From positions 115,492,480 through 115,556,479 of the forward strand of contig NC_083345.1 in the NCBI RefSeq assembly GCF_019175385.1: DNA of 64,000 nucleotides. Direction: 5' to 3'. The notes beneath the pieces were generated by a model. That model was not told where the DNA came from, did no database searches, and worked only from the letters and a program-made list of their open reading frames with translations. A program made the position numbers and the translations under genes. Positions 21,397 to 33,502 of this stretch are shown one piece after another. Numbering within the stretch: the stretch's first letter is position 1; each line of letters begins with the position of its first letter. This DNA is from Lycium barbarum. Its lineage: Eukaryota > Streptophyta > Magnoliopsida > Solanales > Solanaceae.

Positions 21397-24300
21397 TGTT
21401 GACACCCAATTTTGTCCCTCCTTTATTTAATTTTATTTACTCGGGCTTCTAAATTTATTGACGAGCTAAATATTTTATTTTCAGTTTTTATCGCTACTAC
21501 TATTAATATCGCTACTTTTATTTTCAACATTACGAGTATTACTTTATCACAAATTTTAAATGGTTCGTCATCGTTTCATTTTAGGATTTGTACTCGTTAA
21601 ATTAATTTTACTTTGTTAAATCCTTACTTTCTATATACTAATTACTATTTATCTTCACATAATAAATATTGTACTAGTTGTCAAATTAGAAGCCCACAAA
21701 TAATTGAAACATAAAAAGAAGAACTCATTTTCGGACCAACAAACGGACCAGCCCACATTATTCCCCTACCCAAAACAATTCAGCCCACACTTAAAATTTA
21801 ACTCAGCCCCATGTTAATTTCGGACCAGCCCACTATTTTATACCTGACCCGGCCCACTACCTAAATTAAAACCCTAAACTCTTTAATCCCTAACCCCTTT
21901 TCAGCCGCCTCCTTCACTTCGTCCTCTCTTCCTTCTCTCCTCTCACCATCGCCGCTCCCCTTCCCGCTCCCGTCTCTCTCCTCACGCTCCTCTCCACTTC
22001 CCCTTGTCCCTCACGTTCTCTCCACACCTGCTCCACTTACCCCTGTCCCCCGCTTCGTTCTGCTATCCCCACGCCTCACACCCACGCTCCTTCCACTTCT
22101 CTCTGTCTCCCATTCCCAACATCTCTCTCATATGCTCCCCTCTCCTCACTCTATAAAGGGAGAGGGAGATTGAGCGGAAAAGAGAGGATGAGAAAACAGA
22201 TCGAAGAAAAAGGGTATTTTTGGGGAAATCGTTTTAAGCGGGAGGATTGTTTTAGAAAGAGGGATTTGGTCTTAGAACAGAGGGGATCATTTTTTTAAAG
22301 GGAGATTATTCAGTTTTGGGAGGGAACCGAAGATCGTTTTAGAACGAGGGGATTTTTGGGGAATAGATGGGTATTTTCTAAAATCTGGAGTTTCTTTCGT
22401 TTTAAAAAAAAAAACATGGTCTTAAACATTTTCAAATCAGAAAATACTTTCTGTTATGAGATTTGTATTGAAAAGTTAAATTTTCATAATTCGATCAACT
22501 TTCGTCGCTGTTCGGCAAAAGAACTTTAATTAGAATAGAAGTACTTTAATTTTGACTCGAGTGTCGAATCGGTCAATACGAGAGTAGATTCGAGGCTCCG
22601 ACATCCCCATTTCACTGCACCCACAAAAGGTAATCTCTTTTCTTTCAGTAGTTTCTATCCCCCGATTCTGTTAAGTGATGTGATTTTCTGGGTTTGAACG
22701 CTTGTGATTTTTCTCGGTTTTGTTGGTGCGAGCATGAAATGACTCTCTGCCATAGTTAATTGTCGTTTCCGAATTTTATATGATTATGTTGAAGTGGGCG
22801 TCTTCACCCCTGTTGCTTTCTTGCTTCCTTTCATTCTGTATGTTTTGTTAGAAAGCATAATTTTGTTTTCCTTTGAACGTCAATTTAAATTGTTAAGTTC
22901 CCTGTTCATATCCATTTTTTGTTAAGTCTCCATTCGAAGTTTAATATGGCCGAAATTACTGTCCGCTTGTTTAGTTTTCCATATGATTTTGCCTTAAGTT
23001 CCATGTCAGTTTCATGTAAAACTCATATTTCCAAAGCCTCGGCCATTTCTTATTTTGTGAAATGCAAGAAGGATATAGGAATTGGTTTAATTGCTTTCTT
23101 ATTTTGTTGAGCGTGCTGGAGTGTATCGAATAGAGACCCTGTCTTTTAGGATCTTCAAACGATGTGTTATTTGAACCAAAGCAATTTTCCCATTTCCCTC
23201 ATTCCTTTTGGTTCTGTTTCAATATAATACTTAGCACTTTAACTTGCTTCAGTATTGTTTGCTGCTTCATATCTCCAATCAATTTCTTGGCTCTATGTTT
23301 CTGTTTTGTGAGAGTTCAACGTGGCTTAGTTGATTTTGTAAGTGTCTTAGCTCTACTTTGTTTTGGTGTATGAACTATGAAATACGATATAACGAACTAG
23401 TCCCTGTGTTTGAATCTGGTATCCCATCTCTATGCTCGATTAATATGTCCATTTACGAAATATGAACATCCCTGTTGAATGTTGTTGTTTGGGTGTGAAT
23501 CAGCGTCAAGTTAACTGGTCCAGTATGCTTTCTATATGGACTGAAATCATCATAAAGCAACTGTGTTTAAAAGGATTAAAACGACAAGTATAATTCATAC
23601 AATTTACTTGCGTAAAGAATGTCGTTGAGTTTCTTTTTACTGCATTACAGATTAAGCACACAGTTTCAAAATGTCTCTAAATACACCTCCTCCTCACTCC
23701 CTTTCTTCTTAAGATGTTTGTGTTATCTGTATATATAGAAATGAAGTATTCTTCCTCACATGTTTCTTCTTGTCAATACTCAGTAAATGGTTGAATGAGA
23801 ACCATACATATTAAGTATATGTTGTGAAAGCAAAGGTATATACACACCTTGTATAAGTATACAAAGGTATATATTTTGTATATCAAGCGATACTTAGTAT
23901 ATATATTGGGGTGATTTAGTACGCATGTAACCATGTTTATATCTGTGAGTCTTCTGAGATTTGCCTGCCTATAGTCAATGTCATTCGAATGCTACCACTA
24001 ATGTGCTGCATAAAACCATAGTTGGTCTGAAGCAGATTATTTGTTCTGTCTTGTTTGGCTTTGGTCTTATCTGTTGAGTCTGTTAATAGTTTCTGGGGAC
24101 TGATTGAAGTCAACAGTGGCTGCCTTTATTGCTGCGTTTTCTGGCCATTCGCTGCCCCCTTAAGGGCAGATTGTTGCTGCAATTTTAGCCCCAAAATGTT
24201 GTTGAATGTTGGGCACTTTGAATTGATTTCAGTCATTGAGTCCAATGCCATATTCTTATCCGACTGAGCTGCACATTGAAATTAAAACCAGTTTGTGTTC

Positions 24301-25773
24301 CTTTATGTTTCTATGTTGTATTCCTCTTAAGTTTGTCATGTTGTTTCTTGTTCGTCTGCTAAATTAAGTGCCACTTCTTATAGACAAAAAATTAGACTTG
24401 AACAACTACCTCTCCTCATTGCAGTCATTGGCCGTGTAAAAGTCGGTTTAAAATGTCCTATGAAACATCAAGTTATGTATTTTTGTTATTGTTGATTGCA
24501 AGCGACAATGTTAATCTAATTATGTTTGATCCCATTTATTGAATGTGTACTAATCCTTTCCTTTCGTTTTTATGCATGACCATCGCATACGAGTCCAAGC
24601 GATTCGTCGTCTCCCGCATTTGGCATTGGGTTAAAGCCCAACGTGAATTTTTCTCTCTGCCCAGATCCAATCCGCACCCTGCCAAAAAATGTTGCTGGGT
24701 TGAGGCCCAAATGGCAGAATGTATATGAAAGAAAGAAAAATGAATTTTGGGTCAAAGCCCTAATAGTGGCCAGATCCACAACAGTCCAGAAAATGGGCAT
24801 AGCCCATCTAATTTCATTTCAGTCTCTATTTTGTTTGTGCATTTAATTCGTATTATTTGACTAATCCATCATTTCGTTTGTCTTCCTAACTTAGATGAAT
24901 TCTAGTAAAATTAATGGGTTAGCCTTAGCCTAATGGGTAGTTAATTCCACAAATTACCTTCATTTGCTTATGTTCTGAATTACTTATAATGCCCATAACA
25001 CTTATCGGAGTAACTAATTTTCAAATGGTACATCTACACATGTTTGGGTTAAAGAAGTCGTTTTTCATTCTTACCATCTTAGGAATTGCAAATTATCACT
25101 AATACGCAAATACGAATTCAAGTAATTTTATGTATACATTTTTTAAGGATTATGCATATTTTAGTTAAATAAAGCTAATAAAAGAGAAAGGAAACTCACT
25201 TCTTTTACATCCTATTTACAAAAACAAGTTTAGACTTTTCTGCATCGCAATATTCATACAATATAATCTTTACCTAAAATTACATTTTTTGTTTGAATCT
25301 CCTTACAAGTATGGTTTCAAACAACGTTATTATACTTTCGTTTAAAAACTTAACAAACATTTATAATTTATATTTCTTCAAAATAGCATTAGAAGTACTC
25401 TTTTGATACAAATGATTTCTACAAGTCCTATTTTACATGTCTCTCTATAACTTTAGCCATATTTATAAAAATTACGTTTTATAACATTATACTCATACTT
25501 AGCCTAATTAACACAAGTCCGATCGGATTAAACATTATTAATCGAATTTAGAGGATGCCTAATACCTTCCCTCTAGATTAGTTGAACCCTTACCTAGAAT
25601 CTTAAGTTTCGCAGACCTTAAACAGAGCTAACTTTAGAAAAATAACTTTAATAAACTTTAGGTGTCCTAATTCACCATAAATAATTAGGTGGCGACTCCT
25701 TAACAATAAACAAAAACAGGAATCACCAATATGTCATACTTCTAATTTAACCCGGTTAAAATGGGGTATGACA
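21397..25773 (+). mobile_element. 4.4-kb LTR (Tat/Ogre-like) inserted in the DUF1985 exon
   Basis: Starts TGTTGACACCCAATTTTG and ends AAAATGGGGTATGACA (TG...CA). A TATA box (TATAAAG, 22152) follows a pyrimidine-rich tract. The last 1.2 kb resembles the 36199/48254 LTRs ('GCATGACCA-CGCATACGAGT', 'TTAGAGGATGCCTAA', 'TTAGGTGGCGACTCCTTA'), so they belong to one lineage. A primer-binding site follows at once, so this was a 5' LTR and not a solo LTR. Open frames inside it have no family match. Confidence 0.85.
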
Positions 25774-25855
25774 GCTTGGCGACTCTGCTGGGGAATCTCA
25801 CACTTAGGTTCTAACCATAACAGACTTAGTTTAAATAGGCTTTGTGTGCTTGTGA
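25774..25855 (+). mobile_element. Primer-binding site and stub of the internal region
   Basis: TGGCGACTCTGCTGGGGA (25777-25794), three bases after the LTR, is the primer-binding site; one base differs from the site at 39937. Only about 60 bp of leader remain before the Ulp1-like coding sequence resumes near 25855-25880. The rest of the element and its 3' LTR are missing, and GATGT (21392-21396) has no partner here, so a deletion removed the element's far end. Confidence 0.75.
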
Positions 25856-25859
25856 GCCT

Positions 25860-26244
25860 CTTCCTGCTGTTGTATTAACCAAGTCAGCCCGGACTCCCAA
25901 GGCAGCCAAGAAAGCAAAGGGTTCTAAAGTTAAGAATGATGTCTCTTTTGTAAACTTAGTGGGAAAGTGCTACATTCAAAAGAAATTGTTGCAAGATTTG
26001 GAGTCCAAAACTTTCTCAAAAAAGCACAAGGAGGCACTATGCTTAGTTTGGTTTGTGCACAGTGTTCTTTGGGCAAGAGACCTAAACTACTGCTTGGATT
26101 GATTAAACTTGCTGAGGACTATGATGCCTTCAACAACTATGCCTGGGGTTTTAAAAGCTTTAGCTTGACTTTGAATATTTGATGAAGGATTTGAAGCCAA
26201 CGGGGAAGACACAAAACCTATATGGCTTCCCTTGGGCTTTCATG
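25860..26244 (+). pseudogene. Ulp1-like gene, DUF1985 continuation
   Basis: Resumes after the LTR stub with a Lys-rich linker and then conserved words: KEALCLVWFVHSVLWARD, IKLAEDYDAFNNYAWG, KSFSLTL, and NLYGFPWAFM at the donor ATG|GTAAAT (26245). These are typical of plant DUF1985/Ulp1 transposon genes. The frame contains stops (near 26101 and 26180) and small shifts. The next intron (26245-26359) holds a T-tract of about 45 bases. Confidence 0.78.
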
Positions 26245-26260
26245 GTAAATTTTCTTCAAT

Positions 26261-26308
<48 letters not shown>

Positions 26309-26359
26309 TATTTCAATTTCAATCAGTATTTTGATTTTTGGTGGCATCTTTTTTTCTAG

Positions 26360-26505
26360 GCTTGGGCATTTGAAGCCATTCCTCACCTCAGGCATCAAGT
26401 CAAGGAATACTCCGAAGAAGTTACCTATCCAAGAATTCTTAGATGGCTCACTGCCAGGAACAACACAAAATTAGTGTTGACCTTTTCAACTCCCCTAAGG
26501 AAGCT
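26360..26505 (+). pseudogene. Ulp1-like gene, small exon after DUF1985
   Basis: Follows TTTTTCTAG and reads AWAFEAIPHLRHQVKEYSEE and then VTYPRILRWL, a well-conserved stretch of this family. It ends before GTAAGT at 26506. The exon leaves in phase 2, which does not join the obvious frame of the next exon (27125 onward) without a shift, so either a junction is off or an indel has occurred. Confidence 0.75.
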
Positions 26506-26519
26506 GTAAGTATTAGAAC

Positions 26520-27048
26520 ACAACAGATGACTAGTTGTTGCAATAACTTTTGTAATCTGCTGCAACAACACATGCATCTGTTGCAACAAGTTATGCATTT
26601 GTTGGACAATGTCCAACAGATGATTAACCTGTTGCAACAAGTTACCCAACAGATAAATCTGTTATAACATGCAAATTATTTTTTACAACAGATGAGTAAC
26701 CTGCTGCAACAAGTTACCCATCTATTGGAAAATGTCCAACATATGATAAACCTGCTGCAACAAGTTGCCAATTTGTTGGACAATTTTCAACAAGTACCAC
26801 AGCTGTTGCAACATATCACTTTATTAACTAATTTGATAACTTCTAAATCTGTTACAATAAGTTTTTACAACAAGTACAATAATCTGTTGCAACAAATTAC
26901 TAATCTATTGTACATTATCCAACAGATGAGCAACCTGCTGTAACAAGTTACCCATCTGTTGGAAAATGTCCAACATATGAGATACCTGCTGCAACAAGTT
27001 ACCTATCTGTTGGACATTGTCCAACAGATGTGTAACCTTTTGCAAAAA
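26520..27048. repeat. CTGTTGCAACAG minisatellite, array B
   Basis: About 0.5 kb of degenerate units in the intron between 26505 and 27125. TGTTGCAACA cores alternate with variants such as TTGTTGGACAATGTCCAACA, another palindrome. The plus frame reads LLQQVTHLLENVQ-type heptads for more than 70 codons. Confidence 0.9.
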
Positions 27049-27124
27049 CCTGATAACTTATTTTAAATAGGTTTTGCTTTTTATGATTTAGCACCATTTT
27101 GATATATCTACTTTCTTGTTGTAG

Positions 27125-28039
27125 GTTGTGAACCCATGGCTTGTCCTACCAATAAGAGAGTTGGAGATGTCATGCCTTGTCACCTTTGTGCCCATAGAAT
27201 CTGTGCCTGACAGATTTATTGATGGGTTCAAAGAGAAATTGGCTGGAGTGACAGCTATCACTAGGGTTGAGGATGTTGTAGCTGGTAGTGGTGGTCATGT
27301 TGCTGGTGGTGCTGGTGGTGATGTTGTTGTTGATGTTGTTGGTGGTGCTGATGCTGTTGGTAATATTGTTCAGCCTATTAATGTTGTTGGTGCTGGTGGT
27401 GATGTTGGTGATGATGTCCCAGCAAGTATTGCTGGGGAAAAATTAAGAGATGATGATGCTAATATTGGTGTATTTAATCCAGTTGCTGGATTTAGTGATT
27501 TTTTCGGATTTGACGGTAATTTTAATGGTGGTGGATTGAGTGGTAGAAGATTTACTGATGTTGGTGCTGGTACCTCTAAGGTGCCCTCATGTGCTTGTGA
27601 GTGCACCACTTGCAAGGACAAAATGGATAATTTGATTAGAAAGGTGGAGGAATTAGTACAGGCCCAAGAAGCCACAAACACTTCTATCCAGAGGTTGATA
27701 TCCAAGAGGAGTATGAATCCATCAAAGAATCTTTCCTCACCTTATACTCTTGTTCATGTTCGGAGGAGGGGCAAAGCAATTGCCAAGGCACTTGCATCAG
27801 TTAGATTAAGAAAACCTGTTGCTACTCCCAGTAAGTCAATTGAGACTCCTCTTCTTGATGTTGGGCCAAAAGTGCTAAAGAAGGTGGACATTTTCAAGCC
27901 TGTACATGCCCCAAGAAAGAAAAAAGTTGAGACTGCAATCAAGTCCAAAAAGAGTAGGAAAACCATGTACTCAATGCATGAATTTGGAGCAGCAGACTTC
28001 AAGGCTTTGACAAGCATGGAAATTTGGTGGGAGGATTGG
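27125..28039 (+). pseudogene. Ulp1-like gene, linker exon (Gly/Val repeat, Cys cluster)
   Basis: After TTGTTGTAG the frame gives VVNPWLVLPIRELEM and a Gly/Val/Ala/Asp low-complexity region. A Cys cluster (CACECTTCKDKM), a coiled region, a basic stretch and a lead-in to the protease domain (SMEIWWEDW) follow. The donor TGG|GTAAGT is at 28040. About 305 codons are open without a stop, so this exon is well kept. The Cys cluster sits where related genes have a C-x-C-x2-C pattern; its function is unknown. Confidence 0.78.
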
Positions 28040-28078
28040 GTAAGTTTCAACACTTGTATATATCTATCCAATTCAGTA

Positions 28079-28230
28079 TGTTGTTACAACAAATAGATAA
28101 TCTGTTGCAACAAGTTAACTAGTTGTTGCAACAGTTCCTTTATTTTGTTGAATCTGCTGCACCAGGTTAACTAGCTGTTGCAACAAGTAGATAATCTGTT
28201 GAATCTGTTGCAGCAAGTAACTAACTGTTT
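28079..28230. repeat. CTGTTGCAACAG minisatellite, array C
   Basis: A short array inside the intron 28040-28247, with cores about 21 bp apart ('TCTGTTGCAACAAGTTAACT'). Confidence 0.88.
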
Positions 28231-28247
28231 CACCTCTTTTACTTTAG

Positions 28248-28304
28248 TATGTAGATGAAGTCCTTCTTCTAATGCGTATGAGGTAAATCAATTTCCCTGA
28301 GTAC
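28248..28304 (+). pseudogene. Ulp1-like gene, start of protease exon (left of solo LTR)
   Basis: After ACTTTAG the exon reads YVDEVLLLMRMR, a stop, then INFPEY, the usual entry to the Ulp1-like domain. It is interrupted at codon level by the solo LTR and resumes at 31374 with YDSTDIILDLNFYNN. The stop at 28284 replaces what is normally a Lys/Arg-type codon. Confidence 0.78.
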
Positions 28305-31300
28305 TGGTGCGCCCTATTTTGAAGGGGTCCAAGATGGTTTGCAACTTCCCGGTTCTTCTAACTGGTATAAAAGAGTTAGAATTGCCACCTTATTTTTAAG
28401 GTAAAACAGGAAACATGTATGTATTTGTGTGTCTACTCCATTTTTAGTCCACGAAACATATGAGATTCTAGATAAGGGTTTTATTTACCCCGAGGAGAAG
28501 GTATTAAGCAGACTTCAGAGCCTGCCCGAAGACAGTCCTTAGACTTAGCTTAACTGAACATTAGAGGGGGATTATCTATCTGTTTATCATTGTTACTACT
28601 TGTTTTCAAACTGTTGTGATTTCATTAAAAGCTACACTAGGTGATTATATGCTAAGTATATGCAGTGTATAAAAATGTATTTATATCAAGTATTTATAAA
28701 GAATGTGTATTAAAAAAGAATAAATAAAAGAGTATAAAGAGAATGTACCTCGTAAGTATAAATGTGTATCTGTTAGTATAAAGATTGTATATATGTTAGT
28801 GTAAAGAATGTATAAAAAAATGCAAGAGTATGTAAAATAAATATATCAAGTACATAAAGAATGTATGTCTATGTATATAAAGGAATGTAAATATATGAAA
28901 CATATAAAGAATGTATTTCAAATATAAAAGAGTGTATACAAAAAAAAAGTATAAAATATTGTATAACTAGATATATCAATGCATAAAGAATGTAAAAAGA
29001 CTTTAAGAATATTCATTGGTGTAGAGATCTTAAATAACAAAAGAATTCAGAAAAAAGTGAAGTCGAGTTGACCTGTTTCTACCGTTTCGTAAAAAAAAGT
29101 GTTTGTTTAATGAATATCCTATCAAAAGAATAAGGAACAAAAGAATTATAAAAAGTATGGGTAAAAAATAAGTATAAGGAATTGTGGATAAAAAATGAGT
29201 GAAGATGTGTAATGCCTTTAAAGAATAAAAGATTTGTAAATGGACGACTAAATATTTACCTAACGTCAATTAACTTAACTAAAATAAGTATTAGTGTACA
29301 CGAAACAATATAAAATGTACATTGTATTAAAAGTGTGTAAAGAACATAAAATAAAGGATGAACTAGTATTTTTTGCTAAATGCCAAAAGTGTGAATTTAA
29401 TTAACGAAGTATTTATACCAAGTCAATTTAATCTATTTATGAAAGTATTGACGGCCTAAGTCTTGCCTAAAGCGAATGACAAATTTTAAGTTAAACATAT
29501 AAGCGACAAGTAATTAAATATCCCCGCCCAACATTAAAGTCAAGTTTTCACTACTCCGAGTTTATGTTTTGTACAATTTTAAATAACGCGCGAAAGTAAA
29601 TACAAACAAGGATTCAATGAAGTCTTCGGGTTCCTTCCGAGTGTCGTCTTCGGGATGTGTCTCCGGGTACCTATATAAATACTTCGTAAAAATGTTAGTA
29701 AGATAATAAATAACTATCGAATAAATTAAAGAAATAATAAATAAACTTAAAACAAAAACCCGTCTTTTGTACAGGGGAGGCCTTGGAAATCGACGAAAAT
29801 TTCTTCATCGGCCATTTGGGTTTAGTATTTGCCCAAATGAATTTAAATAAATGCGATAAAAGGGATAAAAGTGTCAACAACGGTCACGTTGGCCGCCGAA
29901 ATAGTATTTTCCGGGCACAAACACAAACATTATGTAGTAAAATAAATGTTTAAAATCAGTCCAAAAAGCAGTAAATTGTTAATACATCAAAAACAATCCA
30001 AAATATTAACAAGTGCAACAAATAGTTAACCAAACAAGCAGTAGCTACTTTTGGCCAAAATAGTCTGTTGGAGACAAACCAAAATGCCATGAAATCTGTC
30101 CGAAAACAATGATAAAGAGTATCTCAAGCACACACATAATTGTACAAGAACACATATAACAATGGATTTAAAGTAGTAAAAATGAGGTAAAGACCAACGG
30201 ACAGCAAATGAACAATAGGCGACCAATGAAGGTCGTCGGAGCTCCAAAATTCTGAGCAAGAGAAGGTGCCGGAGTTCAAACTCCTCCGGCCAGATCAGAA
30301 AATTCTTGGAGCAATGATGGTGTCTTCGGAGCAGTAGTTTCGACGGAGTCCCCTTGAAACGAGCAAGGCAAAATAACAAAACCGAAAAGAAGAAAAGGGT
30401 GTAGCGATGTCGTTGGTGGTTGCTGTTTGAAGGTTGCTGGTGTGCGCAGTGAAGCAAAGGGCGGTGGTGTGGTGGTGTTTAGGGGTCTGTTTGTTGGCTG
30501 CTCCGACGTGGTTTGGTCGGAGCAGGGGTGGCGATGGGAGAAGGTACCGAAAAGTGAGGGAGGAAGAAGTAGAGAGGTGGGGGAGTGAAGTGGGAGCTAT
30601 GGTAGTGGTGGTTTCTTGGGTTATTTGTTTCGTGGTAGAGGGGGTGTCGGAGTTTCGCCGGATTCCGGTGAACTCACCGGGGATGATAGTGAAGAAGAAG
30701 GCTGTTGAAAGAGGAGAAAGAGCACTTGAGCTCATGAGAGAAAATTGGGAGAAAAAAATAAAAGACTACAAATAAAAATCTGAAAATATGTACATAAAAA
30801 ATAGAAATGGCCCCCTCCCTTTTACTTATAATATAAAATGACCCCATTTATTATCAAAAAAATAAAAAGAATGCCACCCCTTGTCCCCTTTACCCCTTTT
30901 AACCCATGTGTAAAAATGTATTAACCAATAAATGAAGAACCCAGCCCATCACTTCAAATGTCAACTTTTTAAAAGGTGACGAGACCTTGACTTGATCGAA
31001 TTATTTCTCCGCATTTAAGATTAATTGCTCTGAATTTTTTGTGCACTGACGGACTGTACTAAAATATAGTTACCTAATATATGCATGTATAAATAATAGT
31101 GTAAGTATAAAATTTAAATATCAATGTATAAGATACAAAAATGTACTGCTATAAAATAAAAGAAACAATTATTAATTGCACAAAACGATAGTATTACGCT
31201 GTACATGTGCACTTAAAAATGACAATAAATTGATAAAATTCCTAAAATAAGGATAATCATCAATAAATTGTCGAAAAATGCAAAAAATGCTATTTCGTGC

Positions 31301-31368
31301 TCTTTAATGAATCAGGACCACCCGAAACGCTAATTTTAAGCACGTCGAGCCAAAATGAGGTGTCAACA
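28305..31368 (-). mobile_element. Solo LTR, reverse orientation, inside the Ulp1-like exon
   Basis: Read on the minus strand it starts TGTTGACACCTCATTTTGG and ends in ...GCGCACCA. Flanking bases are AGTAC (28300-28304) and GGTAC (31369-31373), a 5-bp duplication with one change. There is no primer-binding site or internal region on either side, so the copy was reduced by LTR-LTR recombination. Blocks such as TTAATACCTT and CCTTATCTAGAAT, read on the minus strand, tie it to the other long LTRs here. Open frames near 30026-30775 lie within the LTR and are not supported as genes. Confidence 0.85.
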
Positions 31369-31373
31369 GGTAC

Positions 31374-31982
31374 TATGATTCCACTGACATAATCCTAGAC
31401 CTCAATTTTTACAACAATATGTCCAAGAGGTACGCAGAATTGACAAAAGAGAGTACAGTTCCGAATGTCGTGCCTCTGAAGGTTAGACTTGCTGAATTCA
31501 AGTGGGATGATGATATGGTCGATTATTGTAGGGGTGTTAGACCCTACCCGGGTGGCTGCTCGTGGGCTGGTGCAAAGAGGATTTTAACAGTGATGAATAT
31601 TAATGTCACACATTTTGTCACTCTCGAGTTTATGATTGAAGAGGGAGTGGTAAATGTGTATGACTGCAACGTTCATGTCTACGAAGAAGATGATTTCTTT
31701 TGTTTCATGCAGCTGGTAATGGAATTGTGGCCTAAGTTATTGCAACAGAGTGGCATGTTCGCACACTTTCCTGCAAAGTTACACAACGAATCGTGGGAAT
31801 TCAATAGGCTAAAGAATCTCCCCCGCAATGTCACTAGTAGCGCATGTGATTCGTGGTCAATTGCTTTTATGGAGGCTTTTCTTACCGGCACAATTGTGAC
31901 AAAACCCGAAAGTCTAATCAATGACAACTCTGTAGGGAGGATGCAATGGAGATGGGCATTAGGTGTCATTGAAAAGGTGTAG
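31374..31982 (+). pseudogene. Ulp1-like (C48) protease domain, last exon
   Basis: Continues the exon broken at 28304. It holds RGVRPYPGGCSWAGAKRI and THFVTLEF, with the position of the catalytic His, then VNVYDC with the Asp, and SSACDSWSIAFMEAFLTG with the candidate nucleophile Cys. It ends at TAG (31980-31982). The family cleaves SUMO-type conjugates, but transposon-borne plant relatives have not been shown to do so as a class. This last exon is open throughout; the damage lies upstream. It converges on the transposase gene, whose 3' end is near 34050. Confidence 0.85.
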
Positions 31983-32227
31983 GAGCCCTAAGATGGGTTG
32001 ATAAATAATTTATTGATTGCGTTTTTTGGAGCCCAAATGTGGCATGTTGAAAAATTTAAGTATATATTAGGTGTTTTTTTATCACACTATGTAATTTAAG
32101 TATATATTAGGTGTTCAGTACCTTTCTAAGACATTTTGTTAAGTATATATTAGGTGTTCACTATTTAAGTTGTGTTCAATACATTATGTTCAGTAGTTTC
32201 AATAGTTTTAAACAAGTCACAAAATCT

Positions 32228-32735
32228 AACAGTTGTTGAAGAAGTTGCAACAATTGACCTATCTGTTGCAACAAGTTTGTAATATGTTGCAACAGATGCG
32301 TAAGTTGTTGCAACAAGTTGGTAATCTGTTGCAACAAATGGTTCAGTTGTTGCAACATATGGGTCAGTTGTCGCGACAAATTTAACTGTTGTTGAAGAAG
32401 TTGCAACAACTAACCCATCTGTTGCAACGAGTTGTTAATCTGTTGCAACAGATGAGTCAATTGTTGCAATAAGTAGTTAATTTGTTGCAACAGATAGTTC
32501 AGTTGTTGCGATAAATCTAACTGTTGTTGAAGAAGCTGCAACAAGTTGATAATCTGTTACAACAAGTTTCTGATCTGTTGCAACAGATGAGTCAGTTGTT
32601 GCAACAAATCTTCCAGTTGTTGAAGAAATTGCAACAACTGACACATCTGTTGCAACAGATGGGTTAGTTGTTGCAACAAGTTGATAATATGTTGCAACAA
32701 GTGCATTATCTGTTGCAACGGATGAGTAACCTATT
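32228..32735. repeat. CTGTTGCAACAG minisatellite, array D (most regular)
   Basis: The clearest array: in 32265-32365 TGTTGCAACA cores recur every 21 bp, separated by 11 variable bases. It lies between the convergent 3' ends of the Ulp1-like and transposase genes. Open frames exist on both strands because the core is its own reverse complement. The minus frame reads LLQQLTHLLQHITNLLQQ-type heptads. Confidence 0.92.
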
Positions 32736-32746
32736 TAAACAACATA

Positions 32747-33352
32747 CATATAGTAAACAATAAATATCATTGGTTTTCTTTGTTTACACCTAAATATGGG
32801 CGAATCAAGTAGTTCTCATCAAATTACTCCAATGATCGCTCGATTTGGGAAGTATACGCTTAGTTGATCATATGTCCTGACTCAGAATACCATCAAATTG
32901 GTTAGGAACATATAGTAAACAATAAATATCATTGGCTTTGTTTGTTTACACCTAAATATGGGCGAATCAAGTAGTTCTCATCAAATTACTCCAACGATCG
33001 CTCGATTTAGTAAGTATACGCTTAGTTGATCATATGTCCTGACTCAGAATACCATCAAATTGGTTAGGAACATATAGTAAACAATAAATATCATTGGTTT
33101 TCTTTGTTTACACCTAAATATGGGCGAATCAAGTAGTTCTCATCAAATTACTCCAACGAACGCTCGATTTGGGAAGTATACGCTTAGTTGATCATATGTC
33201 CTGACTCAGAATACCATCAAATTGGTTGGGAACATATAGTAAACAATAAATATCATTTGTTTTCTTTTTTTACACCTAAATATGGGTGAATCAAGTAGTT
33301 CTCATCAAATTAATCCAACGATCGCTCGATTTGGGAAGTATACGCTTAGAAT
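32747..33352 (+). repeat. 162-bp tandem repeat, 3.75 copies, each with a small open frame
   Basis: Units start at 32747, 32909, 33071 and 33233 (CATATAGTAAAC), an exact 162-bp period. Each contains an ATG frame reading MGESSSSHQI and then ...ARFxKYTLS followed by TGA, except in the shortened fourth copy, where the frame runs on. Differences between copies are few and leave the frame open. It lies between the two MULE genes. Confidence 0.9.
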
Positions 33353-33502
33353 TTCCCATCAAATCAATGAAATTACCGTCTAATCCATTAAGGATATTAG
33401 TAGATAAATATATTGATCACTAAATATCATTGAATCCCTTTGTTTAACACTAAATATCATTGGTTCCCTCTGTTAATCACTAAACATATGTGACTTATAT
33501 CC

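Noticed and set aside
27370..28071. Minus-strand frames of 105-111 codons
   Set aside because: Antisense shadows of the well-preserved linker exon of the Ulp1-like gene.
30026..30775. Open frames of 113-146 codons on both strands
   Set aside because: They lie inside the solo LTR, overlap one another on opposite strands and show no family motif.
32228..32735. Regular 21-bp repeat looked like a possible CRISPR-type array
   Set aside because: Plant nuclear context, core only 10-12 bp, spacers are themselves related, no cas genes; it is a minisatellite.
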